A DNA stretch of 48,164 nucleotides from Paenibacillus alkalitolerans (GTDB taxonomy: Bacteria; Bacillota; Bacilli; Paenibacillales; YIM-B00363): positions 20,863-69,026 of the forward strand of contig NZ_JAEMXM010000029.1 of the NCBI RefSeq assembly GCF_016482785.1. Direction: 5' to 3'. The notes below the pieces were generated by a model. That model did no database searches and was not told where the DNA came from. It saw nothing but the letters and a program-made list of their open reading frames with translations. Of this stretch, positions 22,611 through 31,141 are shown one piece after another; within the stretch, counting starts at the first letter, position 1, and each line of letters opens with the position of its first letter. The translations under genes were made by a program, and so were the position numbers.

Positions 22611-24002
22611 ATGTCCGCTGAAGAAAATAAGTACGAGGAAATTGTGGAGTACATTTACGGGCTGCTCGATGAGCGGTCGCTCAAACCCGGAAGCAAATTG
22701 CCGTCCGTACGTATGGTTGCGCAGCAGTTCGGATGCAGCGTCGCTACCGTTGTGCGGGCTTACGAGCATCTTCGGTTGGAGGGTACCGTATATTCAAAGC
22801 CGAAGTCGGGGTTTATCGTGATGGACATTCCGAACCGAAAGGAGATCCTCGCACATCGTGAAGAGATCGACTTCGCTTCGGCGTCGCCGGATGAAGACGG
22901 AATGCCGTATCAGGAGTATCGCCATTGTTTGACGAAAGCGGTGTTCCTAAACAGGCACAAGATGTTCGACTACAACGATCCGCAAGGCCTGCCTTCCTTG
23001 CGCAAGCTGCTGGCCAACCATCTGCAGAAGGTTCAAATTTTCACGAAATTCGAGAGAATCCATATCACATCGGGCGCCCAGCAAGCGTTGTTTCTATTGG
23101 CAGATATGCCGTTTCCAAACGGCAAAACGAATGTGCTGGTGGAGCAGCCCGCCTACCACGGGATGCTGCGGACACTGGAATTGCTCAATGTTCGTACTCT
23201 CGGCATCGAAAGAACGGAGAACGGTGTGGACATGGAGGAGTTGGAGAGACATTTTCGCAGCAATTCGATCAAATGTTTCTACACGGTGCCGAGATTTCAC
23301 AATCCGACCGGGTGGTCGTACTCGAAGGAGCAGAGAAAGCAGATTGTTCGGCTCGCGTCAAAGTATGACGTCTATGTTATCGAGGACGATTATCTTGCCG
23401 ATCTGGAGACGGACTCGAAAGCGGAACCGATGTTGGCGGCCGACGGCGCTGAATTCGTCGTCTACCTCAAGAGCTTCTCCAAGGTCATGCTCCCGGGGCT
23501 TCGGCTTTGCTTGGCCGTCGTCCCGGATAAGCTTGCCCCGATGTTTTCCGCATACAAAACTTGCGCCGATTTGGGCACATCGTTCATATCTCAGAACGCC
23601 CTTGAGCTGTATATGCACAACGGGCTTTACGATTATCATACGGAACGTATGCGCAAGTTATATTCCGAGCGTATGGAGGCGCTTCGTTCCGCCTGTGCGT
23701 TTCATCTGCCCGATGGATTCGTTCCAACGAACGGCGGCGGAATTTTCGCATCGCTTGTTCTTCCCGGCGGCATGTCGGCGAAAGAGGTTGTTCGGTTGGG
23801 ACAGCGCGAGGGGATCAGGCTGACGGACGCCGGCCGTTGTTTCATGGGAGACAATAAGCGGGATGATATGGTGCGTTTAAGCATCATTCGTACCGGAGAA
23901 GCTCGCATCCAAGACGGCATTGAACGGTTATCCCGAATCTTGCTTCGAATGAGCCGAATCGATGCCGGCCGCAGCCCGAGTAATAAAGTTATATTCGTAT
24001 AA
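22611..24002 (+). CDS. MocR-type transcriptional regulator (GntR helix-turn-helix plus aminotransferase-like domain)
   Basis: A 463-residue fusion. An N-terminal GntR winged helix lies at about 8-76 (LKPGSKLPSVRMVAQQFGCS, ATVVRAYEHLRLEG). After a linker, a fold-type I aminotransferase-like domain follows at about 110-450. Its PLP lysine is in LKSFSKVMLPGLRL, and YTVPRFHNPTGWSYS and EDDYLADLE are present. MocR proteins use PLP or amino compounds as effectors to control adjacent genes (known). Twin operators precede it, so autoregulation is likely. The divergent GNAT gene is deleted, leaving the regulator without an obvious intact neighbour target. The ATG follows TAGGGGGAAATG. This locus is an insertion between sigF and spoVAA compared with B. 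subtilis. Confidence 0.88.
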   Translation: MSAEENKYEEIVEYIYGLLDERSLKPGSKLPSVRMVAQQFGCSVATVVRAYEHLRLEGTVYSKPKSGFIVMDIPNRKEILAHREEIDFASASPDEDGMPYQEYRHCLTKAVFLNRHKMFDYNDPQGLPSLRKLLANHLQKVQIFTKFERIHITSGAQQALFLLADMPFPNGKTNVLVEQPAYHGMLRTLELLNVRTLGIERTENGVDMEELERHFRSNSIKCFYTVPRFHNPTGWSYSKEQRKQIVRLASKYDVYVIEDDYLADLETDSKAEPMLAADGAEFVVYLKSFSKVMLPGLRLCLAVVPDKLAPMFSAYKTCADLGTSFISQNALELYMHNGLYDYHTERMRKLYSERMEALRSACAFHLPDGFVPTNGGGIFASLVLPGGMSAKEVVRLGQREGIRLTDAGRCFMGDNKRDDMVRLSIIRTGEARIQDGIERLSRILLRMSRIDAGRSPSNKVIFV

Positions 24003-24007
24003 TACTA
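23978..24007 (+). promoter_or_regulatory. possible forespore (sigma-G/F-like) promoter of spoVAA
   Basis: GAGTA (23978-23982), 18 bases, then AATACTA (24001-24007), resembling sigma-G elements (GAATA-like / CATnnTA). An overlapping TATAAT (23998-24003) could serve sigma-A instead. spoVA is sigma-G dependent in B. subtilis (known); the match here is weak. Confidence 0.3.
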
Positions 24008-24038
24008 GTCAGGGGAAAGAGCAAAGGAGGGGGCGGGA

Positions 24039-24680
24039 TTGCCATCGACAGTGATCTACCTTCGGCTTCGCAAACGCGTCCGTCTTCCCCGAGGACGGCC
24101 AATCGTGCTGGAAGATGTGGCGCATTATATTGCGGATCCCGGGCTGGAGGAAGCGATTCGCGGATTACAGCTGCACAGGCCGGCCCGCGGCGACGGCAAT
24201 TTGATATTGATCGATATGTTGAATGTGGTGTCCAAAATCCGTGAACGACTGCCGGATGCCGATATTGAACATTTCGGGGATCCTCATTCGCTTGTTGAAA
24301 TCGTTACCGAACGAAAACAAGCGAACGTTATCTTTTTTGTCGTCGTGTGGCTGTTGCTCTTCTTCGGTTCCGGGCTGGCGATTATGAATTTCCACGAGGA
24401 CGTGTCGATGCCAGCCGTTCATCAAAGGATCGTATACTTAATCACCGGTCAAAGAGTAGAACATCCTTATATTCTGCAAATTCCTTATTCCGTCGGTATC
24501 GGGCTCGGAATGGTCGTCTTCTTCAATCATCTGTTCAAGAAAAAGATCAACGAGGAACCTAGTCCGCTAGATGTCGAGATGTTCAAATACGAGGAAAGCG
24601 TCATGCAGTACGTCGTTTCGGAAGAATACCGTAAGCTGGCGGAGAACGGAAAGAGAACGGAAGCGGGGGAGAAACGGTGA
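24039..24680 (+). CDS. spoVAA: stage V sporulation protein AA
   Basis: Spore inner-membrane protein encoded with the SpoVA dipicolinic acid channel. The 213 residues start with a soluble domain (VIYLRLRKRVRLPRGRPI) and have two membrane segments at about 99-118 and 147-168. The start is a TTG at 24039 with a strong AAAGGAGGGGG upstream. Its stop overlaps the spoVAB start. Confidence 0.9.
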   Translation: MPSTVIYLRLRKRVRLPRGRPIVLEDVAHYIADPGLEEAIRGLQLHRPARGDGNLILIDMLNVVSKIRERLPDADIEHFGDPHSLVEIVTERKQANVIFFVVVWLLLFFGSGLAIMNFHEDVSMPAVHQRIVYLITGQRVEHPYILQIPYSVGIGLGMVVFFNHLFKKKINEEPSPLDVEMFKYEESVMQYVVSEEYRKLAENGKRTEAGEKR

Positions 24681-25105
24681 CCGGGTTGCTGTCCGGCGCC
24701 GCCATGGCGTTTCTCGGTTTGGCCAGCGGATTGGCTGTCGGCAGCGGGCTAGTCGCTTTCCTCGTGGTGCTCGATGTCATCCCGCGTCTCGCGCAAATTA
24801 CGGGATCGACGGGCAGGGGACCTTCGTTGGAGCTCGCCGTCGTGTTGGGAGCGTTATATTGGACGTGCGCCGACCTGTTCGATTGGAACTTGGGATTTCC
24901 GATGTGGCTGCTCGGTTTTGCCGGTATTTTTACAGGGGCGTTTATCGGCACGGTGGCGGCGGCCTTAACCGAAGTGCTGAACGTGTTTCCGATTTTGGCC
25001 AGGAGGCTGCGCATGGACGGTTATATTTCACGCCTGCTCGCGGCGATGGTGCTTGGCAAGGTACTCGGATCTTTGTTTGAATGGCTGGCGTTTCGGACAC
25101 ATTAA
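24677..25105 (+). CDS. spoVAB: stage V sporulation protein AB
   Basis: Small polytopic membrane protein (142 residues, about four hydrophobic segments) matching SpoVAB in position and pattern (GLASGLAVGSGLVAFLVVLD, LLAAMVLGKVLGSLFEW). The GTG start overlaps the spoVAA stop (GTGA). Molecular role beyond the SpoVA locus is unknown. Confidence 0.9.
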   Translation: MTGLLSGAAMAFLGLASGLAVGSGLVAFLVVLDVIPRLAQITGSTGRGPSLELAVVLGALYWTCADLFDWNLGFPMWLLGFAGIFTGAFIGTVAAALTEVLNVFPILARRLRMDGYISRLLAAMVLGKVLGSLFEWLAFRTH

Positions 25106-25149
25106 TAGGAACGGTTGACCAAACAATCGAAGGAGTGAGAGATAAAGCG

Positions 25150-26817
25150 ATGAGCGCGCCCGATAACCGAAATATAGATGGAGAGCAGGATTATGTCGTT
25201 CAAAACGGAGAATCGGAGTATTTATTTCATTTGGAAGCCGGCGGAGAGGAGGGCGGCAATGAGGAAAAGCTGAAAATAAAGCCGCCTGAAAGCAAAGATC
25301 CGCACCCGTATAAAATGACGCCGGAAGAGAAGCGGTTGAAGGAAGCCGAAGACATTCCGAAGAGATTGAAAGACGTCAAGCGGATATTGGAAGAGAAGGT
25401 CGGACTCGGGGCCAGCTTTGACGTGTTGATGCGCGAGATGACGTACGGCGGCAGAGAAACCGGATTGTTTTATTTGAACGGCTTCGCCAAAGACGAAGTG
25501 CTCACGTTGATCATGATGAGGCTGACGGAGATCGATCCGAAAGTGATGACGGCCAACGCTCTGCAGCGCTTCTTTCACTTATATATACCTCATATCCAAG
25601 TGGAAAAGGTGGACAAGATCACTGCGGCGATCGATAAAGTATTGGCCGGCGGAAGCGCATTGTTCATCGATGGTGAAACTTCGGCCATCGTTATCGATGC
25701 CAAAACGTTCCCGCAGCGCGGACCGGAAGAGCCGTCGCTCGAGCGGGTCGTACGCGGCGCAAGGGACGGCTTTATCGAAACGGTGCTCACGAACGTGACG
25801 ATGGTGCGGCGCCGCTTGCGCGATCCGCGGTTGAAGCTGGAGATGTTAAAGGTCGGAAGGCGGTCGAAGACGGACGTTTGCGTCGCATATATTAACGATA
25901 TTGCCGATTTGAGTTTGGTGGACGAGGTCAAGAAAAAAATCGCCGAGATCGATGTGGACGGCATCGTGATGGCGGATAAGGAGCTGGAAGAAGCGATCGT
26001 CGGCAAAGGTTGGAGCCCGTTTCCGGCCGTCAGGTATACGGAACGTCCGGATGTGGCGGCGTATCACTTAATCGAGGGGCATGTTTGTTTGTTTGTGGAT
26101 ACGTCGCCAAGCGTGATCGTTTTGCCTACAACGTTCTTCCATCATGTCCAGCATGCCGAAGAATATCGGCAAAACCCGTTTATAGGGACATACATGCGGT
26201 GGGTGCGGTTTTTCGGGATTTTCGCTTCTTTATTTATGCTGCCGTTATGGTTATTGCTCGTGCTTATGCCGGAGGCGAGACCGGAAGCGTTAGGCTTTAT
26301 CGGACCTCAAGAGACGGGTCGCATTCCTCTTCTCGTTCAGTTCCTGCTCGTTGAAGTGGGGGTCGATATGATGCGGCTTGCCGCCATCCATACGCCGACG
26401 CCGCTCTCTACCGCAATGGGCTTGATCGCAGCCATACTGATCGGCGATATCGCGGTTGAAGCGGGACTCTTTGTGAACGAGGTTATACTTTATATGGCGG
26501 TGGCCGCCGTAGGGATGTTTGCAACGCCGAGCTACGAGTTGGGGCTTGCCAACCGCATCGTTCGATTGGCACTGTTGATCTCTGTGGCGGCGTTCCGGGT
26601 TCCCGGCTTTGTCGTCGGCACGACGTTGATCATGCTGATGCTTATCACGAAACGTTCGTACAAGACACCGTATTTGTGGCCCTTCATACCGTTTAACGCC
26701 CGCGGATTGTTTGATGTCGTCTTCCGCCGTCCGTTCTTGTCCCATAGGTACCGGACGACGATTACGAAGCCGCAGGACAGGGACCGGATGACCGAATTGC
26801 AGCATAGGCAAACATGA
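25150..26817 (+). CDS. spoVAF: stage V sporulation protein AF (GerA family)
   Basis: GerA-type spore membrane protein. An N-terminal soluble region (to about 350, with FDVLMREMTYGGRETGLFYL) is followed by several transmembrane helices from about residue 365 and a cytoplasmic tail. SpoVAF modulates germinant-receptor and DPA release in Bacillus (known). The start is uncertain. The ATG at 25150 gives 555 residues and has AGGAG 14 bases upstream; GTG at 25135 is in frame. Either start gives an acidic extension (about 80 residues, E/K rich) longer than the B. subtilis protein. It follows spoVAB directly, and spoVAC, AD and AE are not between them. Confidence 0.88.
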   Translation: MSAPDNRNIDGEQDYVVQNGESEYLFHLEAGGEEGGNEEKLKIKPPESKDPHPYKMTPEEKRLKEAEDIPKRLKDVKRILEEKVGLGASFDVLMREMTYGGRETGLFYLNGFAKDEVLTLIMMRLTEIDPKVMTANALQRFFHLYIPHIQVEKVDKITAAIDKVLAGGSALFIDGETSAIVIDAKTFPQRGPEEPSLERVVRGARDGFIETVLTNVTMVRRRLRDPRLKLEMLKVGRRSKTDVCVAYINDIADLSLVDEVKKKIAEIDVDGIVMADKELEEAIVGKGWSPFPAVRYTERPDVAAYHLIEGHVCLFVDTSPSVIVLPTTFFHHVQHAEEYRQNPFIGTYMRWVRFFGIFASLFMLPLWLLLVLMPEARPEALGFIGPQETGRIPLLVQFLLVEVGVDMMRLAAIHTPTPLSTAMGLIAAILIGDIAVEAGLFVNEVILYMAVAAVGMFATPSYELGLANRIVRLALLISVAAFRVPGFVVGTTLIMLMLITKRSYKTPYLWPFIPFNARGLFDVVFRRPFLSHRYRTTITKPQDRDRMTELQHRQT

Positions 26818-26827
26818 ATTTCGCAGG

Positions 26828-26868
26828 TGAGCCCGAAGCTTGCATGAGCTTCGGGCTCATTTTTGTTT
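26828..26868 (+). terminator. rho-independent terminator after spoVAF
   Basis: TGAGCCCGAAGCT (26828-26840) pairs perfectly with AGCTTCGGGCTCA (26847-26859) around a 6-base loop, followed by TTTTTGTTTT. Confidence 0.92.
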
Positions 26869-26902
26869 TCGGGCGATGCGGTTCTGTTATTCCTCGTTAA
26901 TT

Positions 26903-26911
26903 TGTGATAAT
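26903..26911 (+). promoter_or_regulatory. extended -10 promoter candidate for lysA
   Basis: TGTGATAAT is an extended -10 (TGn + GATAAT) about 43 bases before the lysA start. No good -35 hexamer is at the proper distance. Confidence 0.38.
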
Positions 26912-26953
26912 GTACAGCTATACGATATGGGTTTCATTAAAGGGGATAGACAA

Positions 26954-28285
26954 TTGTATTTGCACGGTACCAGCAAAATCAACGAACACGGCAGATTGGA
27001 AATCGGCGGAGTGGATACGCTGGAGCTCGCACAGCGGTTCGGTACGCCGCTTTACGTCGTAGACGAAGCGCTCGTTCGCCGTCGGTGCAAAGAGTATATG
27101 GATGCGTTTAGGGCTTCGGGAGTGTCCTTCGATGTCTCGTACGCAAGCAAGGCGTTTTGTGTGAAAGCGATGTGCAGGCTCGTTGAAGAAGAAGGCTTAT
27201 CGCTTGATGTCGTCTCGGACGGCGAATTATACACCGCGCTTGAGGCGGGTTTTCCCGCGGAGCGGATACATTTTCACGGCAATAATAAAACGGCGGAAGA
27301 GCTGGCGATGGGGCTTGACGCACGGATCGGCTTTTTCGTCGTCGATAACTTCATCGAGATGCATCTGCTTAATGAATTGGCGAAAGAGAGAGGGGTCCGC
27401 ACGAATGTGCTGCTTCGCATCACTCCGGGCGTCGAAGCGCATACACACGAATATATCTCCACCGGGCAAGAGGATGTGAAATTCGGATTCGACCTCGGCA
27501 ACGGTTCGGCAATGAAGGCGGTCCGCGACGCTTTGGAAGCAACGCAGCTTGATTTGATCGGCATTCACTCTCACATCGGTTCGCAGATATTCGAAGTGGA
27601 AGGATTCCGCGTCGCTGCGGAGAAAGTCGCGGATTTTGCAGCCGATGTGCGACGCGAGACGGGTGCCGAATTTCGGGTCGTCAATTTGGGCGGAGGGTTT
27701 GGCATACGTTATGTGGAAGGAGATAAGCCGCTGATGGTCGCGGATTATGTCAAGGCGATTACGGATGCGGTGAAAGAGCGGTTTACATCCCACGGCCTTC
27801 AAGTGCCGGAGATTTGGATCGAGCCGGGCCGCAGCATTGTAGGGGACGCGGGCACGACGCTTTATACGATCGGAACTGTGAAAGAGATCCCAGGCATTCG
27901 CAAATACGTGGCGGTCGACGGCGGCATGACGGATAATCCGCGGCCGGCTCTTTACGACGCTAAATACGAAGCGGCGCTCGCCAACCGCGCTAACGAAGAG
28001 GCCGAAGAAGTCGTATCCATCGCCGGGAAGGCGTGCGAGAGCGGGGACATGCTGATTTGGGATTTGGCGCTTCCGAGGGTGCGCCACGGCGACATCCTCG
28101 CCGTGTTCTGCACCGGCGCTTACAATTATTCGATGGCGAGCAATTACAACCGTATTCGGCGTCCGGCCGTCGTCTTCGCGAAGGACGGCAAAGCCGAGCT
28201 CGTTGTCCGGCGGGAAACGTACGAGGATTTGGTGTCGAACGACGTGGTGCCGGAGCGGTTGAGGAAGATGTCCGTGGTGAAATGA
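26954..28285 (+). CDS. lysA: diaminopimelate decarboxylase
   Basis: PLP enzyme that makes L-lysine from meso-diaminopimelate, the last step of lysine synthesis. The start is a TTG at 26954 behind AAAGGGGAT, giving MYLHGTSKINEHG, which aligns with the start of B. subtilis LysA, and 443 residues. Further upstream start codons lack support. The PLP lysine is K66 in SYASKAF. Also present are HIGSQIF, NLGGGFGIRY, EPGRSIVGDAG and the substrate-site CESGD. It lies downstream of spoVAF as in B. subtilis and has its own terminators on both sides. Confidence 0.95.
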   Translation: MYLHGTSKINEHGRLEIGGVDTLELAQRFGTPLYVVDEALVRRRCKEYMDAFRASGVSFDVSYASKAFCVKAMCRLVEEEGLSLDVVSDGELYTALEAGFPAERIHFHGNNKTAEELAMGLDARIGFFVVDNFIEMHLLNELAKERGVRTNVLLRITPGVEAHTHEYISTGQEDVKFGFDLGNGSAMKAVRDALEATQLDLIGIHSHIGSQIFEVEGFRVAAEKVADFAADVRRETGAEFRVVNLGGGFGIRYVEGDKPLMVADYVKAITDAVKERFTSHGLQVPEIWIEPGRSIVGDAGTTLYTIGTVKEIPGIRKYVAVDGGMTDNPRPALYDAKYEAALANRANEEAEEVVSIAGKACESGDMLIWDLALPRVRHGDILAVFCTGAYNYSMASNYNRIRRPAVVFAKDGKAELVVRRETYEDLVSNDVVPERLRKMSVVK

Positions 28286-28286
28286 C

Positions 28287-28309
28287 AAACGCCCTTCGGG
28301 GCGTTTTTT
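28287..28309 (+). terminator. rho-independent terminator after lysA
   Basis: ACGCCC-TTCG-GGGCGT, a stable UUCG-type tetraloop hairpin followed by six T. Confidence 0.9.
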
Positions 28310-28362
28310 CGATTGTTCATGTGCAGCGGCTCATAAAATACAGAGTATTTAAGTGTGCCAAT

Positions 28363-28391
28363 TTGAAATTTCTTCAGATCATATGTAAACT
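28363..28391 (+). promoter_or_regulatory. sigma-A promoter of ppiB
   Basis: TTGAAA (28363-28368), 17 bases, then TAAACT (28386-28391). Both hexamers match the consensus at four or more positions, and the -10 element ends 38 bases before the start. Confidence 0.55.
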
Positions 28392-28429
28392 AGAACCATC
28401 TTTCCAGAAAACAACGAGGAGTGGAGCAA

Positions 28430-28861
28430 ATGGCAAAGCAAGCGATTATCAAAATGGCGGACGGCGGAGAGGTAAAGATCGACCTGTTCGAGAAAGACGC
28501 TCCAAATACGGTGGCAAATTTCGAGAAGCTGGCAAACTCCGGTTTTTATGACGGACTCACATTTCACCGCGTCATCCCGGGATTTGTGGCTCAAGGCGGT
28601 TGTCCGAAGGGAACAGGCGCCGGCGGTCCGGGATACACGATCAACTGCGAAATCAACCCGAACAAACATGAACGCGGCGCGATAGCGATGGCTCATGCGG
28701 GTCCGAATACGGGCGGAAGCCAGTTCTACGTCGTTTATAAACCGCAGCCGCATTTGGACGGCGTTCATACGGTGTTCGGCAAAGTGAGCGAAGGCATGGA
28801 GCATGTGGACGAGTTCAAAGGACGCGACCGCATGGAATCCGTACGTGTGGTGGAAGAGTAG
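28430..28861 (+). CDS. ppiB: cyclophilin-type peptidyl-prolyl cis-trans isomerase
   Basis: Cytosolic prolyl isomerase of 143 residues. It has the cyclophilin core [13 protein letters not shown], the [10 protein letters not shown] loop and [20 protein letters not shown]. The catalytic arginine is in FHRV. The tryptophan that confers cyclosporin sensitivity in many eukaryotic forms is absent ([10 protein letters not shown]). The ATG at 28430 is chosen over the GTG at 28421 because GAGGA lies nine bases upstream. It precedes the rib operon, as in B. subtilis, but is separated from it by the rib promoter that overlaps its stop. Confidence 0.94.
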   Translation: MAKQAIIKMADGGEVKIDLFEKDAPNTVANFEKLANSGFYDGLTFHRVIPGFVAQGGCPKGTGAGGPGYTINCEINPNKHERGAIAMAHAGPNTGGSQFYVVYKPQPHLDGVHTVFGKVSEGMEHVDEFKGRDRMESVRVVEE

Positions 28862-28887
28862 ACAGTAAGAGATAAAGGTTGTATACT
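28859..28887 (+). promoter_or_regulatory. sigma-A promoter of the rib operon
   Basis: TAGACA (28859-28864, overlapping the ppiB stop), 17 bases, then TATACT (28882-28887). Five of six matches in each hexamer. Initiation near 28894 would start the transcript just before the FMN aptamer. Confidence 0.72.
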
Positions 28888-28903
28888 TACTAGAAAATTT
28901 ATT

Positions 28904-29078
28904 TTCCTTCGGGGCGGGGTGAAATTCCCGACCGGCGGTGATGGGCGGAGAAACCGCGAACAACGGTTCACGGTTTTACGCACTCAGTCCGTGACCCGGC
29001 TTTTCGCTTAGGCGTAAAGACGGTGGACTCGGTGAAACTCCGAGACCGACAGTATAGTCTGGATGGGAGAAGGAAACG
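28904..29078 (+). ncRNA. FMN riboswitch (RFN element)
   Basis: Conserved RFN blocks appear in order: GGGGCGGGGTGAAATTCCCG, ACCGGCGGTGATG, a variable arm, AGTCCGTGACCCG, GGTGGACTCGGTGAAACTCC, then GACAGTATAGTCTGGATGGG and AGAAGGA. It senses flavin mononucleotide and controls the downstream riboflavin genes. With the terminator at 29217 it should act by premature termination when FMN is bound. About 140 bases separate aptamer and terminator, longer than in B. subtilis ribD as I recall it. Confidence 0.96.
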
Positions 29079-29216
29079 CAAGGAACGCGTATGTCCATGA
29101 TTATCCTCATATTCGAGGCTTGTTTCGTCATGCGTACTGCGTCGTTTCACGCTAAACGGTATTGGTTTGTGCATTTTTTCACATCCAAACACCGTTGGTT
29201 TTGCGTTGACGTAACC

Positions 29217-29243
29217 AGGCGCCCCGTTGTGGGCGCTTTTTTT
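29217..29243 (+). terminator. riboswitch-controlled terminator in the rib leader
   Basis: AGGCGCCC (29217-29224) pairs with GGGCGCTT around CGTTGT, followed by a T-run (29237-29243). It is the expression-platform terminator before ribD. Confidence 0.85.
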
Positions 29244-29332
29244 GTTGCTGTATTGTTCCGGCGGTCGGCTGAATGCAGCGGAAAATATTTTCCTTTGCAT
29301 GCGATGCGAATGGTTTGAACGGAGGGAGAGAT

Positions 29333-30448
29333 ATGGAGTACACGGATGAGTCGTATATGCGAACGGCAATCGAGTTGGCCAGAGCGACGCTCGGACAAAC
29401 CGGGTCCAATCCGTCCGTCGGCTGTGTCGTGGTGAAAGACGGTCGGATCGTCGGGATGGGCGCTCATTTGCGGCAAGGAGAGGCGCACGCGGAGGTTCAT
29501 GCGCTAAATATGGCCGGCGCCGATGCGGAAGGCAGCACCGTGTATGTGACGCTTGAGCCTTGCAGCCACCACGGGCGTACGCCTCCGTGCGCCGACCGGC
29601 TCGTGCGGGAGAAGGTGGCGCGCGTCGTCGTGGCTTCGTCGGACCCTAACCCGCTTGTGGGCGGGCAGGGAATCGCCCGTTTACGGGAGCACGGCATAGC
29701 GGTGACGGTCGGCGTGCTGGAGCGGGAGGCGGCGGAATTGAACGAAGTGTTCTTCCACACGATTGCCGCCGGCCGTCCTTTCCTCGCCGTGAAGACGGCC
29801 GGCACGCTGGACGGCCGCATCGCCGCGCCGACCGGCGACAGCCGCTGGATTACGAACGAGCAGTCCCGCTCGTTCGTGCACGGCCTTCGCCACCGGTACG
29901 GGGCGATCATGGCCGGCGTCGGCACCGTGTTGGCCGACGATCCGCGCTTGACGGCCCGGCTGAGCGTGCCGTCGCGCGACCCGCTGCGAGTCATCGTCGA
30001 CTCGCAGCTGCGCACGCCGCCCGGTGCGGCGGCGCTTGAACCGCGCGGGGACGGCCTGCCGTCCGCGCTGATCTGTACGACGGCCGCCGCTCCGGCCGCC
30101 GCAAGAGCCGCGCTCGCGCAGCGCGGCGCGGAAATCGTCGACTGCGGCCCGGGGCCGCGCGTCGACCTTGCGCTTGCCCTGCGCGAGCTGGGCAAGCGTA
30201 ACATCGCCTCCGTCCTGGTCGAAGGCGGAGGAACATTAAGCGGCGCGCTGCTCGCCGAGCGGCTGGTCGACAAGGTGTACGCCTTTGTCGCGCCGAAAAT
30301 CGCCGGCGAGGGCGGACCCGCCAACTTCAGCTTTCCCGGCGTAAACCGCATGGCCGACGCCGTAACTTTGGAACGCGTCAGCTTCCAAACGTTCGGCGAC
30401 AACGTGCTGATCGCCGGTTATCCCGCGTATGGAAGGAGAGGTGAGTAG
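29333..30448 (+). CDS. ribD: bifunctional riboflavin deaminase/reductase RibD
   Basis: Performs the second and third steps of riboflavin synthesis: deamination of the pyrimidine, then NADPH reduction of the ribosyl chain. The 371 residues carry an N-terminal cytidine-deaminase-like domain with zinc motif H52-A-E54, C77 and C86 (TLEPCSHHGRTPPC). The reductase domain from about 145 includes KTAGTLDGRIA and LVEGGGTLSGALL. The ATG at 29333 follows GGAGGGAG. Confidence 0.95.
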   Translation: MEYTDESYMRTAIELARATLGQTGSNPSVGCVVVKDGRIVGMGAHLRQGEAHAEVHALNMAGADAEGSTVYVTLEPCSHHGRTPPCADRLVREKVARVVVASSDPNPLVGGQGIARLREHGIAVTVGVLEREAAELNEVFFHTIAAGRPFLAVKTAGTLDGRIAAPTGDSRWITNEQSRSFVHGLRHRYGAIMAGVGTVLADDPRLTARLSVPSRDPLRVIVDSQLRTPPGAAALEPRGDGLPSALICTTAAAPAAARAALAQRGAEIVDCGPGPRVDLALALRELGKRNIASVLVEGGGTLSGALLAERLVDKVYAFVAPKIAGEGGPANFSFPGVNRMADAVTLERVSFQTFGDNVLIAGYPAYGRRGE

Positions 30449-30453
30449 CACGT

Positions 30454-31122
30454 ATGTTCACCGGACTCATTGAAGAAACAGGCACGCTGAGAAGCGTAAG
30501 CAGACAAGGCGAAGCGCTCGTTCTGACGATCGCCGCCGGCAAAATACTTCAAGGCGTCCAAATCGGAGACAGCATCTCCGTTAACGGCGTATGCCTGACG
30601 GCGATCCGGTATGACGCTTCCTCCGTCTCCATGGACGTCATGCCGGAGACGTACCGAAGTACGACGCTATCCCGCTTGAAACCGGGAGACGCCGTAAATC
30701 TCGAACGCGCCATGCGAGCGGACACCCGCTTCGGAGGCCACATCATGCAAGGGCATGTGGACGGAACCGGCGTTATCCGCGGCAGAGAGGCGAAAGATAA
30801 CGCCGTCTACTTCACCATTGAGCCGCACGATCCGGAGCTGTTCCGGTACATTATCGCGAAAGGCTCGATCGCCATAGACGGCATATCGCTGACGGTCGTC
30901 GATACGTCCGAGACGGCGTTCCGCGTCTCCATCATCCCGCACACGCTCTCGGAAACGATACTGCAGCACAAGCAGCCTGGACATCAAGTGAACCTGGAAA
31001 CCGACATTATCGGAAAATATGTAGAACATTTGCTCTCCTGGACCCGTGCGGAAACAGGTCGCGGAATCAGCGGGAAGCCGGCTTTATCTGAACATTTTCT
31101 TAGAGATAACGGATTTATATAA
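30454..31122 (+). CDS. ribE: riboflavin synthase (alpha chain)
   Basis: Dismutates two 6,7-dimethyl-8-ribityllumazine molecules to riboflavin. The 222 residues contain the two tandem lumazine-binding repeats: [10 protein letters not shown] ... SVNGVCLTA, and [12 protein letters not shown] ... [12 protein letters not shown]. It starts five bases after the ribD stop. Confidence 0.95.
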   Translation: MFTGLIEETGTLRSVSRQGEALVLTIAAGKILQGVQIGDSISVNGVCLTAIRYDASSVSMDVMPETYRSTTLSRLKPGDAVNLERAMRADTRFGGHIMQGHVDGTGVIRGREAKDNAVYFTIEPHDPELFRYIIAKGSIAIDGISLTVVDTSETAFRVSIIPHTLSETILQHKQPGHQVNLETDIIGKYVEHLLSWTRAETGRGISGKPALSEHFLRDNGFI

Positions 31123-31141
31123 GAAGAACGGAGGGAAGCCG

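Noticed and set aside
28595-28606. Part of the GGCAACC-repeat right arm (GGTTGTCCGAAG) inside ppiB
   Set aside because: It encodes conserved cyclophilin residues, has no left arm, and is a chance match.
29091-29318. 75-codon frame between the FMN riboswitch and ribD
   Set aside because: It spans the rib terminator and T-run, has no ribosome-binding site and no family features. It is a shadow of structured RNA.
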